NCBI GenBank assembly: GCA_028023455.1
Contig: JAQFVV010006231.1
Span: forward strand, 3,307,478-3,371,477
Origin: Epiperipatus broadwayi
Taxonomy: Eukaryota > Onychophora > Udeonychophora > Euonychophora > Peripatidae
DNA length: 64,000 nt
Direction of reading: 5' to 3'
Shown: positions 47,540-63,461 of the stretch, piece after piece
How the letters are laid out: each line of letters starts with the position of its first letter
How positions within the stretch are numbered: position 1 is the stretch's first letter
Program-made: the position numbers and the translations under genes
Notes under the pieces: generated by a model
The model's database searches: none
What the model saw: the letters and a program-made list of their open reading frames with translations, nothing else
What the model was told of the DNA's origin: nothing

Positions 47540-50500
47540 AATAATGTATGTGAGATGAGTAACTTCCTTCCACAAAATTATATATATGTTAAAGCAATTT
47601 TTGATCAAAAATATTTTGAAGCATATTCTTTGCATCACAAATCTTTTGGAATTATGACTGCAGATAAATCTCCCATCTGGTTTTTGTAAGTATTAAATTC
47701 TCATATTATATAACTTTTACTTGTTCAAATCTTTGCTTCTCTTTTAGTTAGGGCAAATAATAATGAATGGTAGCTTATGGCATTGTTCATGACATTGAAT
47801 AATTAGCACAACCTTTAAAAAAAGCTATAACTTTCAAGTATAATTATTATTGGATTTTGCATAATGTGGACATTTATAAATCTGAATTTCTAGCTTTGTA
47901 CTATTCTTTTGATAATATCTTTTAGCTAGTGTTAATGTACATCTCTATATCATCTTTTATTCCTTTATTCCCCTCACAAACTACATTCAATGTTTGCCCG
48001 AATTTATATTTAGCATAAGAATTTCATGAAGCTATTTATCTGCCAAATCTCTATAATATCCTGAACCTTTTTTTTTTATCACAGTCATTTAATTTTTCTT
48101 TCTTGCTTAATATTGATATTGATAGGTAGTTTTAAGATTGATCATATATATCAAATGAATATTCTTCTTTTGTAAACTATTTTAGATACACAATTTAAAT
48201 ATTTCTTTTGTCCTTTAATATACATTACTAAAGCATTTTGGCAATGAAATATCAATAAAATTGTATAGTTAACATTTAAAATTTTATATATGTAGCTATG
48301 ATAGTGCATTCTTAAGACTAAAAGATTAAAGTTTTACATATGCTGAAAGATTTAGACACAACAATGCTGTTCTTTTTTTTTTTTTTGGATTATAGTAAAA
48401 ATTGATATATATATATAAGCAGCAACAAATTTTAATAGATATTAGAGTATGAATATAATTCTATTAATGAACTTCAATATTCAATAGAAATAATATATAT
48501 GACAATTGATGTACAGTATGGGTCCAGTTTTTACCACTATAATAAAATATGCACACCCAAAATTTATATAAATATTTATCTTATATTATCTTTGAAAATT
48601 TTAGTTATTAATATCATCGACGATGGAATATATACGTTCAAAAAAAAAAAGTGCACAAAGTAAAATATTCATTATTTCATGACTAATGAATAATATTAAA
48701 ACAATTTTCTTAAGTTCAGTATAGAAGTATAATGATAAAGTTTTATTATGATGAAAAGCAAAATAAAAAATTCTAAAATACACCAGGACTTATAGTCATT
48801 TTACGGAATGGCAGTTAAAAAAAAAACAAAAAACATACATTTTTCTGTATTATTTTCATTTTTACTTTTTTTAATAGATATATTTCAAATAAGAGTTTAC
48901 AAATTTAGATTGCGATTCCCATTCAAAAACTAACAACATAAAATAATCAATGAAGCAATTAAACGTCAAGATAGAAAACATTTTAATAAGATTAGATAGT
49001 GCTGCCCTCTTTGTACAAAGGAAAAAAATAAAGAAAGCAAATAATTAAAGATTAACTCGTGTAATAAAGAGATATTAAAAAAAAATTAAAAACAGCCATT
49101 AATAGTTCATTGAAGGACGAAAGCCTCTCTAACAGTCCCTTGCAGAGGATATCAATATATTGTATATTTACATGATATCGAATATATACTTTCATATAAC
49201 TTTACACACACACACACACACACAAAGATACTACGTCATTGTATTACTCAGAAAACGTACATTTTTTTATTTTTAGGATTAACAGGTTGAAAGAAATTTT
49301 GTTAACACAAAATTTATTAAAATATTATTGGCAATTATAATCAAACCATCGCGTATTTATTTGTCAAATCATATCTTTGTTGTATATACATATTCTTTTT
49401 TACATTTTATAATATAAATTCAGAAATTGCAAGCAAAATAAAAATATTTTATCATTTATGTCAAAATATACAACTAAAATGAAATGACTTCCATTGGCAG
49501 GCAGCTGCCAATTCAAAGATACCGACTAATCTCTGATTACCATTCATCAAATGGGTTTCTGAAATAAAATGTAAGTTTCTTTAATTTTCAAATATATGAA
49601 AAACTGCCATTTCCACTAAAGACTTTAATTACAGCTAATGGGGAACCAACAAACTAATGAAATACATATATATATATAGCTCATCATGAAGATATTCAAT
49701 TATATGTATTTTAATAATTAAGCAATTGTCTGTTGTATATATAGAACCAAATTCAAAATAAATATTTTTTAAGGTTAAAGTCATTTTGAACAGACTTTTC
49801 AGCAAATAATATATATTTAATTACATTATTATATATAAAAACACATAGATCCCCTATGATACCTAAATTAAAATTTCATAAGACCACTACTTGTATTAAA
49901 AATTGCTTGCATTCTACCTGAGATGAAACTATATAGTATTTAAATAATATATACAGAAATGGTTAAAAACCTTCTAGCGAGAGATCAATAATATTTAAAT
50001 CAGATAGTTGTGAAGTTAATGGATATATGTCTCATATTCTCATGTTATTACAAAATAACATTTATCTGTAAGAGCTAAATTAATTAAGCATTATCATTCT
50101 GAAAGGTGATAATATTATTTCAAACAATCACTCCACCATAAGATAAATCTCAATTTATTGAAATATAGTGCAGCCATAATATATGCTGTATCATTACACA
50201 CTGCTTCAATTACATGTTATGCATAAAAAGTATAAATAAAAAAGTAGTAACACTAAAATTTATAAATTTAATAAATTTTATGATACAGTAATAGCTATCT
50301 TTTTTGTCTCATAAGCATCATGCACAATCATATTTATTAATAATGTATATTGGATTACATAAAAGCACATTTTATGAGTTTGCTTTTTTATTCTTTCTAA
50401 ATTTAGATGTGATATAATATTTCATGAAATAAAATGGTTTTAAGTATAAAGCTAAAAGTTTTAAAAAATTTAAAAGAACTTGGAAAAGCATTTTTCTCTA

Positions 50501-52750
50501 GTGATAAAATGAAACTAGCATTTAGCAAGTAAGAGTAACTATATAAATTCCAAAGTCAATATGGATTTAAAAATATCAAAATAATTAGAGAAGGCATAAT
50601 TTGCTGAAATAAGATTACTATAACCATTTCTATAAGTAAACAAAAAAGATATTGAAGAAAAAAGCTATTGTCCAAAGCATATTTATTTTATTTTTTTAAA
50701 AAATACAATTGTTTTTTTAACAAATACTTTTATTGATTTTGGAAAATCAGTTTGTTAGCTTTTGATCTTTTTCAAGTTATAATAAAATTTTAAAATTGAG
50801 GCTTCATATACATAAATTCAATAGAATTGTTTGAAATCTGATATATACAAGCATAATCTACATAAGACATCTTTTTAGTAGATCACATAGTTTGTTAGAT
50901 ATGGAACAGAGAGCAGGAAAATATTAAAAATATTCAGTAATTTCATGTATCTCATTTATAAATTCTTCTTACAACTTTCATTTGTTTTAAATAAATATGC
51001 AAGAGGGTGTGAAGATTGTTTTCTTTCAATTTAATATTTTTTAACATTTTAAAAATGATATTTAACAGACTTGAGTTTAAAATAACTTATTAAAATTTGG
51101 TACATTTATTTAAAAGGTCTATGAAAGTAATAGGAAACATTATTTTTTTATTTTTTATAAATAGTTATTTAGTTTCCTAGATAGGAAGAGTTGGGAAATT
51201 TTTTAAAATAATGATGCTATTGCTTTTATTTGTCATGATTTAAGTAATAAGAAAATAAAAATTCCATGTACTCTTCCCATCTAAGAAATTTTTCTTATAT
51301 AGTGAATATATATCACTAGATATTTCTACAGTAAATTAATATGTATATTCTTTATGTATATATCATGTTTAGTATATGTATATAATAACATATATATATA
51401 AAATCAGTAAGTACAATATATAATAGGACTTATTAATAAGCATTAAAAATATATGTAAATATAAATATTTTATTATTGAAGGAAAACAAGTGAAATTGTT
51501 TTTATTAATAAAAAAGGAAAACAAGTTTCCTGAGAGGTTATGATTTAAAAATAATGAATGAATTCTAAAACAAAGAACTTTTTAACAAGAAATAAAAAAA
51601 TAATGTTCATTTACAGTATAATATTGGTAAGCATTTTTATTTTTTTAAAAATAAAAAATTTCCAGTCAAAATAAAAATATTAAACACTTTTCACTTAAAA
51701 GAATACTTCATATTTTTAATGTTATGTAGACATAAGCAGTATACATTTTAACTTGTAGCAGAACTATCTAGTGATATATATAAACTATAAGTGTTCAGTC
51801 AATTTAAAGTACAATATAGTTTTACATTTTCATTTACTATGCCAATACTAAAAACTTAAAAATAATAGATGCAATTTTTTTTAATATTAAATGCTTTTAT
51901 TGACTATGCATTAAAAAGAAATAAAATAATTGTTTCTTTAACCATAATTGGAGTTTTTAGATTTAACTTGAAATAAAAGCATGGGGAAGGGGGGGGGTCC
52001 AGAAATTAATTAAAGCAATCCATATTCCACTATTATTTTTTATCTCTATTATTTATTTTATTGACTGAATGTAAATGAATAAAAATATATAGTAAATATA
52101 TATGCTCAATTTATTGTTAGCTACATTATTATTATTATTTTAATACTATGCAAACAAAAAAGCACCTGTGTTATATACATATGCATGTGAAAAGTATTAT
52201 GTCCTTGCATTTCAGTAAAATAATATATATTTACTAGACGAAAAGCTTATCCACAACAAGAGGTGAGGAGAATAAGGAACAAAACATTAAATGAGGTTCC
52301 ATTGTATTCAAATACTCTACAATTATGATGTGACCACATATAATAATGATTAAACCAAAATGATAATTTCCAATTATTCTTGTAAAGCTCAAGAGATTGT
52401 TTTCGAAGATATTGTAATGTTTAGAAGTTACAGTTCTCTGCATTGAAGATACTGGAGTGTTTAGAAGTATACAGCACTTTGCATTGAACTGTTACAATGA
52501 GATTTTATGTTGCTTATAATATTTTATTATATTAAGCTGGTCCCTTTCTGCAATCATTATTTTCTGATCATATTTTACTGAAAGTCACCATCACTCTTCC
52601 ATATGTCATGGCCCTTTTAATAATTTGACCTCTTTTAAACTCAGGAATATCTGACATTTTATCTCACAGACATGAAATTGATATTAATTTTTTGTCACAA
52701 TATCATTCCTACTATATTTGTTAAAACAAGTAGTCTACACATACTACCTT

Positions 52751-52785
<35 letters not shown>

Positions 52786-55700
52786 TAACACATAAGATTT
52801 AGTTATCAATTTACTCAACTTTTTCTATCTCTTAGTTTAAAATATTGTATATATTGTTTTAAAAATATTTTCCTACAACAAACATATATATACTATAATG
52901 ATATGTCTATTCTTAAGCCTAAAATAAAATAATAAAAAAATGTTCATTATCTGCTTTGCTTTACGAGAAGCAATTTATTCATTAATTAATTATCTATATT
53001 TTGTTCGCATACGTGTTAATTAAATAATTATAATTTTTTTCAGAATGTTTATTTTATTTTTAAGACATTTCCAAGTATAAATAAATGTTGTTGTTTTTTT
53101 TTTTTTTTTAAATTTCTTATAATATAAACTTTAATTAATAATAGCCACATATGTGAATTTAGGTAAGATTATTAAGTAAAAAAAAGTGAAATACCGAAAG
53201 CTTATTATATTTATTTATAAAAAATTAAATGATTTATATTTTATTAATCACTGGAAATTCTAAAACACTAATTTTAAATGTGTGTATGAATATACCAAAA
53301 ATTATATAAAAGCATCATTAATTAATCTATTCTAGAATTCTTATAACAATGTTATGTGAAATTATGAGACAAAAAAGGACAACAGAAAAGGATAATATAG
53401 AATAAAATTTGTTTACTTGCAATCTAAATCTACAGGTAATAACATCGGACGTATTTCTTGTAGAAATATACAATTGATATTCAAATAACAGAATGCCTTG
53501 CGAGAAGTCAAATGCCTTTCCAATTCCTGCCTATATGTTATTATGATTGTCATTTTATAAGTCCTTGGCATTTTCTTTGGTGAATCCTGTTTATAAACGT
53601 TATTTCAAAATTTGGATAAGTCATATTTCATAAAATTCTTCTTTAAGAAGTTATGAAAGATATATATTCCATAAAAAAAAAGCCATTTGATCACAACTCT
53701 GCCAGAATTCTTTGAGAGAAACTGTTTATGACTTAGAGGAGCCAAATAAAACTTTCCTAAAAAGTTATAAAGAAATCGCCACCTGGAGCAAATTCATCCA
53801 CTAAGCTTGTTAATCTTCACTGATTATAGGATCTAGAATAAGCGCTTTCCTACAATAACTTTTAAAAAAAAAAAACGTTCTCAGAAATAATAAAATTTCA
53901 CTTATATATATTTGTTTATTATGCATGCATATTTTTCTTTGTTTTGGAGCTTTTGGAGATAATAGTTTAACTGGCCAAGTAAACAATTTAATAATATATT
54001 ATATTCCTGCATTTAGGTGCACATATTGTAGCATGTGTGAATGTAAAATCTTCAAATAGTTAGTGCACATTATATTATGTTTTAACTGATGAGAATAAAT
54101 TAAAGGATATCATTGTATATAAATTAATTATTTGGGATTATAATATCCTTTTGCATGTTATACTTATCCAAAGATTTATCTGAATTTCATAAAAACTTTA
54201 AAATGTAACATTTATTTATAAAGTTATTTGTTAACAGCTTTGTGATTGAGCGTTGTAAGTTTATTGAAGCTGTTAAACAATTAATGTCATTTGCATATTA
54301 ATATTATTAATTAGCAATGTAAATAGAATTGGATAATTTTTCACTTAATTAGTTCGTATTAATTATTTTATTTCTTCAATCACATCAATTCACAGTCACA
54401 TTATTATTATTTTAAGCCCTGAAATCATTAATCATTTAGTGTTTTAAATATATTTGAAGTTAATAAAATGACCCTTTGACTTTAAATATGTCATTGCAGA
54501 GCCTTGTTTTGGTTTATATTCACAAAGACTGTCACAGATCTTATAGTTAGTAATTTCATTCAATAAAACTTAAGTAGAAATATTAAGAGAGTCTCAACAT
54601 ATAAATCCATATTATAGAAAATTAGCATCTGAACCAAAGGGCATCCCTGTGCACACATATGCCGTTACAATATACATATATATTGTATTAATTTTACCCA
54701 TAAAAGCAAAATATGAAAACTGAGTAATGTTGATATCAATAATAATAATAATTTCAAGCTGAATATGGAATTACTAAATCAACAAACACCATTAACTGAA
54801 ATAGAAAATGCTATTATGAGCACTGACTGATAGAGCAATCATATGTGTAAGACATTTCAGTGTGCTTGTTTCAGTTTTGCAAGAAGCCTCAGATATTTTA
54901 TCACATTCTAAGAACATATTATTTGCATTTAGCTTTTCTTCACAACTTATTCACCTTTATCGGGGTTTTTTCCATATACATACAAATATTAATTTTAAAC
55001 ATGAGCTAACTTTCAATCATAAACTAAATTTTTAAAAAACTAAAAAATTGATCAGTATTAAAAAGAAAAAAAAAAGAACAATTCTAAAATAGAAACATGT
55101 AAAACAACAATTTAAGTTCTGAAACCAATATGATTAAATTGATGATCTGCGTCACTTTAAAAAGTGCACAGATAAAAAAAAAATCCAGATTGATCAGTTT
55201 ATTTTGTAAAATCATGGAACAAATTACTATGGCAAATAATAGTATCAATGAGATAAGTATATGAGAAATAGCCAAGAAATTGTTTGATGATTTTTTTAGT
55301 TAAAACTTTTAGTACAAATGCTATTGCTGTGAAGGGTATTGGCAAAAAATATTAAGAGAAAAAACTGGACTGGGTAGCATTACAATGAATGGTAATGTAG
55401 AGAGAACTGCTCCTGAATGTTGCCCCATATAAAAACAGAATTCTGAAACAGTCATCTGTGAACTTTTATTAAAATATATGTTTGTTTATATATTTATGCT
55501 TTTAATTCTTATCAAACTCAATTATATCTTGAGTAGCGTTGGTGATAGAATTCGTTGGTGACAATGTAACTTATAAGCCATATGAATGACTGGTATGCCA
55601 ATAATTTCACTGAAATTTTAGTATAGTTAAACAAATGGTAAATATTTATTTAAATTTTTAATCTTTATTATTAGATGGCAAAATTTATCAACAAAAAAAT

Positions 55701-58450
55701 AAACTTTACATTTCAAAAGATTAATCGCAGAATCCAAATTGCATAAAATAATTGTGTTTGGTGACATTTTAATTGTAAATAAAAAAATAAAAAAAACCTA
55801 AAGGTAATCTTATTGTTTCAAGATTATTCTCATTCATTTTGAAATATATTTTTATTTAATAAATATAAAATAAATTTAATTTTAGTTATATAATAGGTTT
55901 AGATAGATTTAAACTTATAATCCATGGAAAGATGAATGAAAAATTGAATTCCTGTAATTAATGTAAAAAAGCATTAAAAAAAATTTTTTTTTTTAAAATA
56001 AACTTTACTTTTACTATTTTCTTTTACTTTTTAAAAGTTATATTTAAATTTCATTTTTTAAATAATTATGATAAAAAATAGTTCTTTTATGCAACAAACA
56101 TTAACAATGTCATTTCAAATTGCAATTCATCAGCATTTGGAGGGAAAAGTAAAATGTACTTGTCTTTCAATAAATTTAGCAAACAATTGCATATATTATG
56201 CATGCTTATACATTATGTTATTGATAATTTATTTTTCTTCAAATGAATATCGATGTGATATATTTTTTTAAAAAAACTTTTTTATAGAAAAAAAAAGTAT
56301 GGAGAATTTGTGTATGAAGAAATTTTAAAATGAATTAATAGATACTTTCAGAATAAGTATAATATTCGTAATTATTTTTTTTTTATATTAAAAACAAATG
56401 AAATGTTTCAGTTCAAAAAGCAAATAATTGTAAAAATAAATTTGTAAGTACAATATTAAACAACTATATTTTTAAATATTAATTTCTAAAAGAAACTGGC
56501 TTCCTAAATATGTACAGTGTGTGTGTGTAAATATATTTGCATACAATGTATGTGTATATGCATGTATGTATAAATTGATCAAATTCTGTTAATAATGTAT
56601 ATTTGCTTTTTTATCTTTTTCAGTGTTATCAAATTGAAAACAAATTATTACATAATCAAGTATCCTCCAATGAATGTTTTCTACCTAGGATTTGGATAAG
56701 AATAACACAACAAAATATTCTGATTTTTACAAAGAAATTAATAATGATAAATAAATAGTCTTAAATGTCACTTTATTCTAAATTTTTGTAGAATAATCTA
56801 AAATCAAGAAAAAAATTAAAATATATAATTTATGAATAAATTTAAAATTAATAATTTTTAAAAGTTTATATTTTCAATTTTATAATTATTATATTTTCTT
56901 AACTTTAGTGATTTTTATGGTATATTAGTTTAATGAGGCATATGACATTTCATCTTTATTATTATATAATGTAATGTTTTTTTGTGAAAATTGCAAATTC
57001 AAATACATATAAAAGTCAACACCGCACATCAGTAGTCAATAAGTTAATTAAACTGAAGGCCATATATATAAAGTTACATTTTCTAAAGAAAGCCTCAATT
57101 TAATTACAATATCTAATCACAGTATAGTAAAAATTGAATTTTAATCAAACTAAACAGCAATTAATTTATATTTATAATTTTCCTCCTTAAATGATTGTCT
57201 TGGGTGGAACCCTTGGTTTAGATGATGCGACTGGAATAATTCATCTTAAATACATAAATTTCCTTGTAAACTAAATGGATGGGTAATATAATAAATAAGC
57301 TTCTGTATCCAATAAATTCAACACACCAAACATTTGTTGTGTTTATATATATTAAACCAAGTATACAAATTCACAAATCACAAGCCAAAATTAAATTAAA
57401 AAATTTACTACCAATGATTTCTCTATGCATGTAGACTTGTCAAAAACTAAATAACTCTAAACAGATATATAATATTTTAACTTTGCACAATTTCAGCACA
57501 CTTCAATTATCTTTAATATTAAAAAAAAAAAAAAAACTTTAAGACAAATTACTACCTTCAAAATCATAAAATTTTATTTGAAATAGATTCTTTAATTTTT
57601 CTCATTTTAATTCTCAAAAAACAATCATAAGGCTTGCACTTCCTACACAGAAGTAAGACATTTCTGTTCACTCTATTTTTTATGAACTTTGATTCTTTCC
57701 TTTATGCTCGAACTATTTTAACTTATATATAATTTTTTTATAAACAAAAAATAATATAAACAACTCCAGGAAAGATATCCTTATCCATTCTTTCTTTTGT
57801 ACTACTAAATAAATAATTTAAAGTAATATCTTTTCTCCATGCTATTTTCTTTTTATCAAAAATATGCATAAGCATTTAATGAAGATAGTGAAACCTGTAA
57901 TCTACCCTATAGAATGGGCCAAACAATCATATACCAATGCCTAAAAAAAATTATTCAATAAAATTCATATTTTTTCATAAAACATTAAAAAAAATCTGTA
58001 TTTAAAAAAAATCTGAAAAAAATATATTTAGCAATGAAAACAATATACAATGATTTTAAGGCAAATACATTCAATAAATGTGATCAATAGAAACATCCAG
58101 TAAGAAATTAAATTGCAAAACCATGGGCTGCATATGAGTAAAGATTTAATAAGCTTAACAATATAAAAAGCCATGTAATTCATAAAAAAGTAAATGATGG
58201 CTATAAATCCACAAATTAATTTAAAAAAAAAAAAAAAGCCCTTATATATAAGAATGATGAACATGAATGCCATAAAAAGTACATTAGCTATTGTTGTAAA
58301 TGTAAATTTTTGACTTACTTACTACATTTGTTTTTTTTTTTCATACATTTATTTATTATCATAAATGTATGTTTTCACATGTATACATTTTATGGCATAT
58401 AAAGTTTTTCATTTTTCCCAATATATGTATATTGATATGAAGATTTTCAC
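47540..58450. other. Long AT-rich stretch with microsatellites only
   Basis: I found no splice-bounded exon or transposon termini. Visible features are simple repeats, (AC)n at 49204-49223 and 52754-52783, many short (TA)n tracts, and a G9 run at 51989-51997. A minus-strand frame near 53405-53590 (QELERHLTSRKAFCYLN among others) is open for about 60 codons but unrecognised. The listed small open frames at 48601, 52234, 55084, 56068 and 58028 are K/N/I/F-rich and look like chance. Confidence 0.5.
52754..52783. repeat. (CA)15 microsatellite
   Basis: An uninterrupted CA dinucleotide run of about 30 bases. A shorter (AC)10 tract lies at 49204-49223. Confidence 0.95.
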
Positions 58451-58455
58451 AGGTT

Positions 58456-58621
58456 GCATATATAAAAGACATATTTTGTGGGTTCATCTGTGTTAAAAAT
58501 TTAAATATTTATATACTGATGTTTCAACTTATATAAATATTTATATACCGATGTTTCGACTTATATAAATATTTACATTTTTAACATGGATGAACCTGCA
58601 AAATATGTCTTTTATATATAT
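58456..58621. repeat. Short palindromic MITE-like repeat
   Basis: The arms read TATATAAAAGACATATTTTG and, complemented on the right, CAAAATATGTCTTTTATATA, then GGTTCATCTGTGTTAAAAAT against ATTTTTAACATGGATGAACC. The loop holds two copies of a roughly 32-bp unit containing GATGTTTCRACTTATATAAA. The whole unit is about 165 bases, has no coding capacity, and would fold into one long hairpin. Confidence 0.75.
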
Positions 58622-58629
58622 AAACAATA

Positions 58630-61600
58630 GTAATTGTATAAATAATCATGGAAATATATAACAAAATGAAAAAATATTATAACAATAATTATGTAATTTT
58701 TATGGTGTCCATATTTTTCATTTTTCTCACACATAGACAATTAGTTGATTTCTTATGGATTTTTTTCTGTATGTTAATATTTACTTGACATAAATCTATA
58801 TATGTTTTCACCTATGTATTTCTTAAGGTATCAATGTTTTTCATTTTCATTATACAGATATCTTTTTAAAATTTAATTTTTTATAAATTTATTTGCCATC
58901 AATTACTTACTTTGTATTGTTGTGCTTGTTAGATATTTTTTTTATTTAGATATTGTACTTGTCAAATCTTTTCTTATATTCAATCCATGGATAGATTTTG
59001 TAATTCAATTTCTCATGAAGTTACATTTTGTTTCTTTGCTAATTTAATTTCTTATAAAATGCAAATATTGTTCATTCCTTGTTGAATGTATTTGCTTTGT
59101 AATAATTGTGCATTGATTTGATTACTAAATATATTATTTTCAAATCTTTTTCTAAATACAATTATATTATTTCTTGTTTTGTTTTGATTTTTTATAAAAA
59201 TTTTAAACTTATATCTATTAGTTTATTCTTTAATTATTGGTATGTTGTAATTAGTTCCATCTTACAGATAGATTACAGACTCTATTAGCATCCATTTAAT
59301 CATAAGATAGGAGAAAATAAGTTTGATTCTCTTACAGTATTAAGAAAATAGTTTATACAGGTTTGTATGCCTATACTGTACCCATGTAACTATAATTTTT
59401 TGAAAAGAGTACTTTATTCCAGAAGTACTGTAAATTTTTTCAGACTGCAAAAAAAAAAAAGTTCAAGACATGAAACTTTTTACATATTTATTTAAATTAG
59501 TAATTCTGAGATTTAAAAAAGTATTACATTATTTTGATTTTTTAAAATTCATTTAATATAATAATTACTGAAACATAAAGCACAATCATCAATAAGTACT
59601 AACTACATCAATTAGCAATCAATAATTAGCTATAACAATCTTTAAATAAAATACCGTTCTTTTTTTTTTTAATATCTATCATTTTTTAAAATTGTGGCTA
59701 CTTCATAATAATAATATTATGGGATACTAACTTCATCATGTCATATTTGCAAAATAAAATGGTGAGTTTAAACCATCCAAAAAAGTACTATACAAGATTT
59801 AGTCATTGTATAATTAAAAATACTTAAGATGATATAAAATAATGTTATAAATTACAATTACTAATGTAATTTGTAATATTATTCTGGCACTCCTAAAGGC
59901 AATGGCAGTTTTCATTATGATATTATCAATTCCATTTTAAAAAATACAAATTTTATACAGTATATAATTAAAAATACACTTTCATTGTATACATAATTAA
60001 TATGCTCTAAAAAATAAATAATAAAAAATGTATACTTTACCTTAATAAATAAAAAAAAATTATCTGACTAATTTATACTTATGGTTTTCATACATATAAA
60101 AATTTCAATTTCCCCTATGCAAAAATGCTTGACACTATAACCATAAACTTATAATGCAAAAAAGAGAGGTAAAAAAATTTATCATTTATGTTAATAAAAA
60201 ATATAACAATCAACTACTGTACAATACATTTCTTTATTTAATTTTTATTTAATTAAGATTGCATTTTCTTAAAAAATAAGTAAATGGCAGACTGTTTATT
60301 TTTTTAAAAAAAAAAAAATCAATAGTACAAAAAAAATATAAAGTAAAAAAGAAAAATATTGATGCAATATAAAGTATATCAAAAATAAATTTAAAAATGC
60401 ATATTAGGTTTATTAACTTTTATTTTTGTATACCCTACATTTTAATTTGATTAATCACTTTTAATTTAATTAATCACAATTCAATGAAATATCAACTTTG
60501 TCTGATGTCCTATATTGAAAATAACCAATGCACAATGTAAAATTATCATTAAAAAAATCACACCTGAAAAGTGCTTTATTATGCATACACTTAGTAAAAT
60601 TTTTGATCAAATAATTATCAGTTTTTAATTTTAACATTTTTTATTGGATTTTTAATAAATATATATTGAATCTGTGATAAATATTTTTATTTTATTTATA
60701 CAAGACCTTTGATTTATGAGACATTTTGGGTAACCAATTTGAAGTTGCTCGCCATGGTAAACCTGAATTCACAAAATAATTAATAATAAGAATGTTAAGC
60801 TTTCATTAAAATAAATATAAAAAAAATATATTAAATATTTTTGCAGCTCATTAAATAATTTGGTTATTAATTTATATTACAGCTTTATTAAATTAAATAT
60901 AGAAAAAGAGATCAAGTTTTTAAAAGTATTTCCAAAAGTTCAGAATCAAAAACCTTTCTCAAAACAGATATAGTTACATATATGCATGCATTTGCAATAT
61001 ACAACTGTGTAAACTTTATATTTACATAATCTTAAAAGAAGATTAATTATTTTAGATTAACTTGAGAAGATAGGATAAATTGTATTAAAATGATGACAAA
61101 GAAAAACATTCATTGCTTGATTGTAGTTTTCTGCTGTCTTAAATAAATAAAGCAGCCTTTGACAAAAAAAAAAAGTGCATATACAGAATAAGAACAAAAA
61201 TCAACAAAAAATCATTTAAAAAAAACAACTGTAAATCATAAGTATTGGTGCAAATGATCAAACTTTTCAAATGAAAATATAATTTATCTGTACATAAAAG
61301 GGTAAAATGCAGATTCAGAATACTTCTATAGAAAATCAATAAAGAAGGCAACACTCTCCAGAGTTATGAGTTGTTGACATTTTTCTCTTTGTTCTAACTT
61401 TAGCCAATAACAGCTAGATATTTATATACCAGAAAGTAATTAAATTGGGTGACTAGTAAGGTTGGCTACCTGGAAAAAGTTCCAAAGATTTCTGAATTTG
61501 CATAGAATTTAAAACATTTCTGTTACATCCATATTCAAACCTCAAATCATGGACACAGCAGTGGTTACTTATTATATCAAATGTCCTTTATTTATATAAT

Positions 61601-63455
61601 GATCAAGAATAGATAGAGCAGATCCAATAATCATATAACTTTGATAAAGATTTTCATGCTCACCTCTTCATGAGAATTTATATCATATAACCAAACCCTC
61701 ACAAATAAGCTGATCCATCTACCCATCTATATATTTATATAGATTTCATGTTCATTATCTCTGTCTTTCACTTTCCAGTCTTCCTTTCCTAAATCATTCT
61801 ACTTTAATCAGTTTTCCTCTGCCAGAATTCCTTCTTTGACTGATTTTTTTAAACATTTAGCCCAGCCTTTTCTAAATACGCTATTTTAGCATTATTCTGA
61901 TAGATTCCATTACCAAATGTAAATAGATCAAATGGCCATATTATAAAAATTGATTTATTTTTATTATATTACTGTTAAAATCCATTATCTATACTAGTTC
62001 ATTTTCAATTTCCTTTTTTCTACTAGTATCTATGTTTCTTCTATAAAATTCATCTCTACTCCTCCAACATTTTACAATTTTTAATTAGAATTCCTATTTC
62101 AAATAAATAGGTGAACGTGCTAAAAATAAATCTTTTTATCTTTTTTGTAATTTAATCATTTGATCGTACAGAAATGTTGTTTTATAATTGTTTTCCATTA
62201 TTATTAATATGCAAATGTGTGTTTTATTATATTCATCAATTGTGAAACCTCGATATTTGTAAATTTGTGTGTATGTGACATATATAATTTTATGTCCAAA
62301 GCTGGCATTATAGTTAGATATTTATTGAGTTAATAATTTTTCAAGATAAATCTTAATGGTAAACTATAGTAATAAAAAGAATGCATTCAGTAATTTTTAG
62401 TTTCAATTATAAACTGAAAATTAAAAAAAAATGAACAAAGAACATATGTAAATAATAAATGTATATCCAGTTTTAGAAATGAATATTTTACTTGGTAATA
62501 TATTTCAGAACTGATAGATTTTTCTCCCCCTCTTAAGCAAAATATTTATTAAATGACTTAATATTATAAAAAAAAAAAAATTAATAATTTTTTTTTTATT
62601 GTTGTATGTATTAAAAACTTTTTCCTAATAGCAATTTATTTTGACGCCTAGTTCGCCTAGTTTGATTAAAAAAATAAAAAAAGAGTATTTTTTCATCTAA
62701 ATAATACCCCCCCCCCCTATTTATGTTAAATATTTCTGCTAGCAATTTGAAGATAGATGATTTTTAAGTAAATATCAGAATAAATAATATTTTAATGTAC
62801 GATGTATATACTATATAAATGCACAAATATATTCATTTAATTTAAAATAAAAATTCAAATTTAGATTCAATTATTGTTTTTATATAATAATAAAATTAAA
62901 ATGGCTATAGATGTGATGACCCAACTACTTACTAAGTTGTCATCTGTAAAATAAAAATTGGGTACATAAATAGAAAATCAAACTACAGTATTGTAATAAA
63001 AAAAAACTTCTTCAAATAAATTGGTTACTATTTCATAAATAAAAAGAAACTACAAAATTAAGAAGCTCTATTACAAGATAACTGGATTAGAAGTTGGATA
63101 TCGTCTTCCTAATCAATGTAATAGCAGCTAATGCATATGTGCATATTTTACCACAATTCTTTTAGCAAAAAGCTTACCCCCCCCCCACAATCCCAATTAA
63201 AACTTTAGAGTATTACATTTTTATAAGTGTACTTTGCTAAGAATTTTATTATGTTTTCAATATGTAAATTTGAAATAATACAGTCAATAATTTATTAATT
63301 GTAATTTCTTACATATATATTATTACAGATTACATATTATTTTAACAATGCAAGTTTACGTAATTAAAAAAAAAAAAACCTTTCCATAAAATGCTTCATT
63401 TTTATTAATCCACATAATTTTCCAAACCAATTTCATCTGGATAAAATGATAGTCA
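58630..63455. other. AT-rich stretch without recognisable genes
   Basis: Only A/T spacer is visible, with C runs at 62707-62717 and 63177-63186 and a pyrimidine-rich, GC-richer segment at 61660-61910 that could be an old interspersed repeat. The minus-strand open frame 61139-61354 has no recognisable domain. Confidence 0.5.
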
Positions 63456-63461
63456 TAGTAA

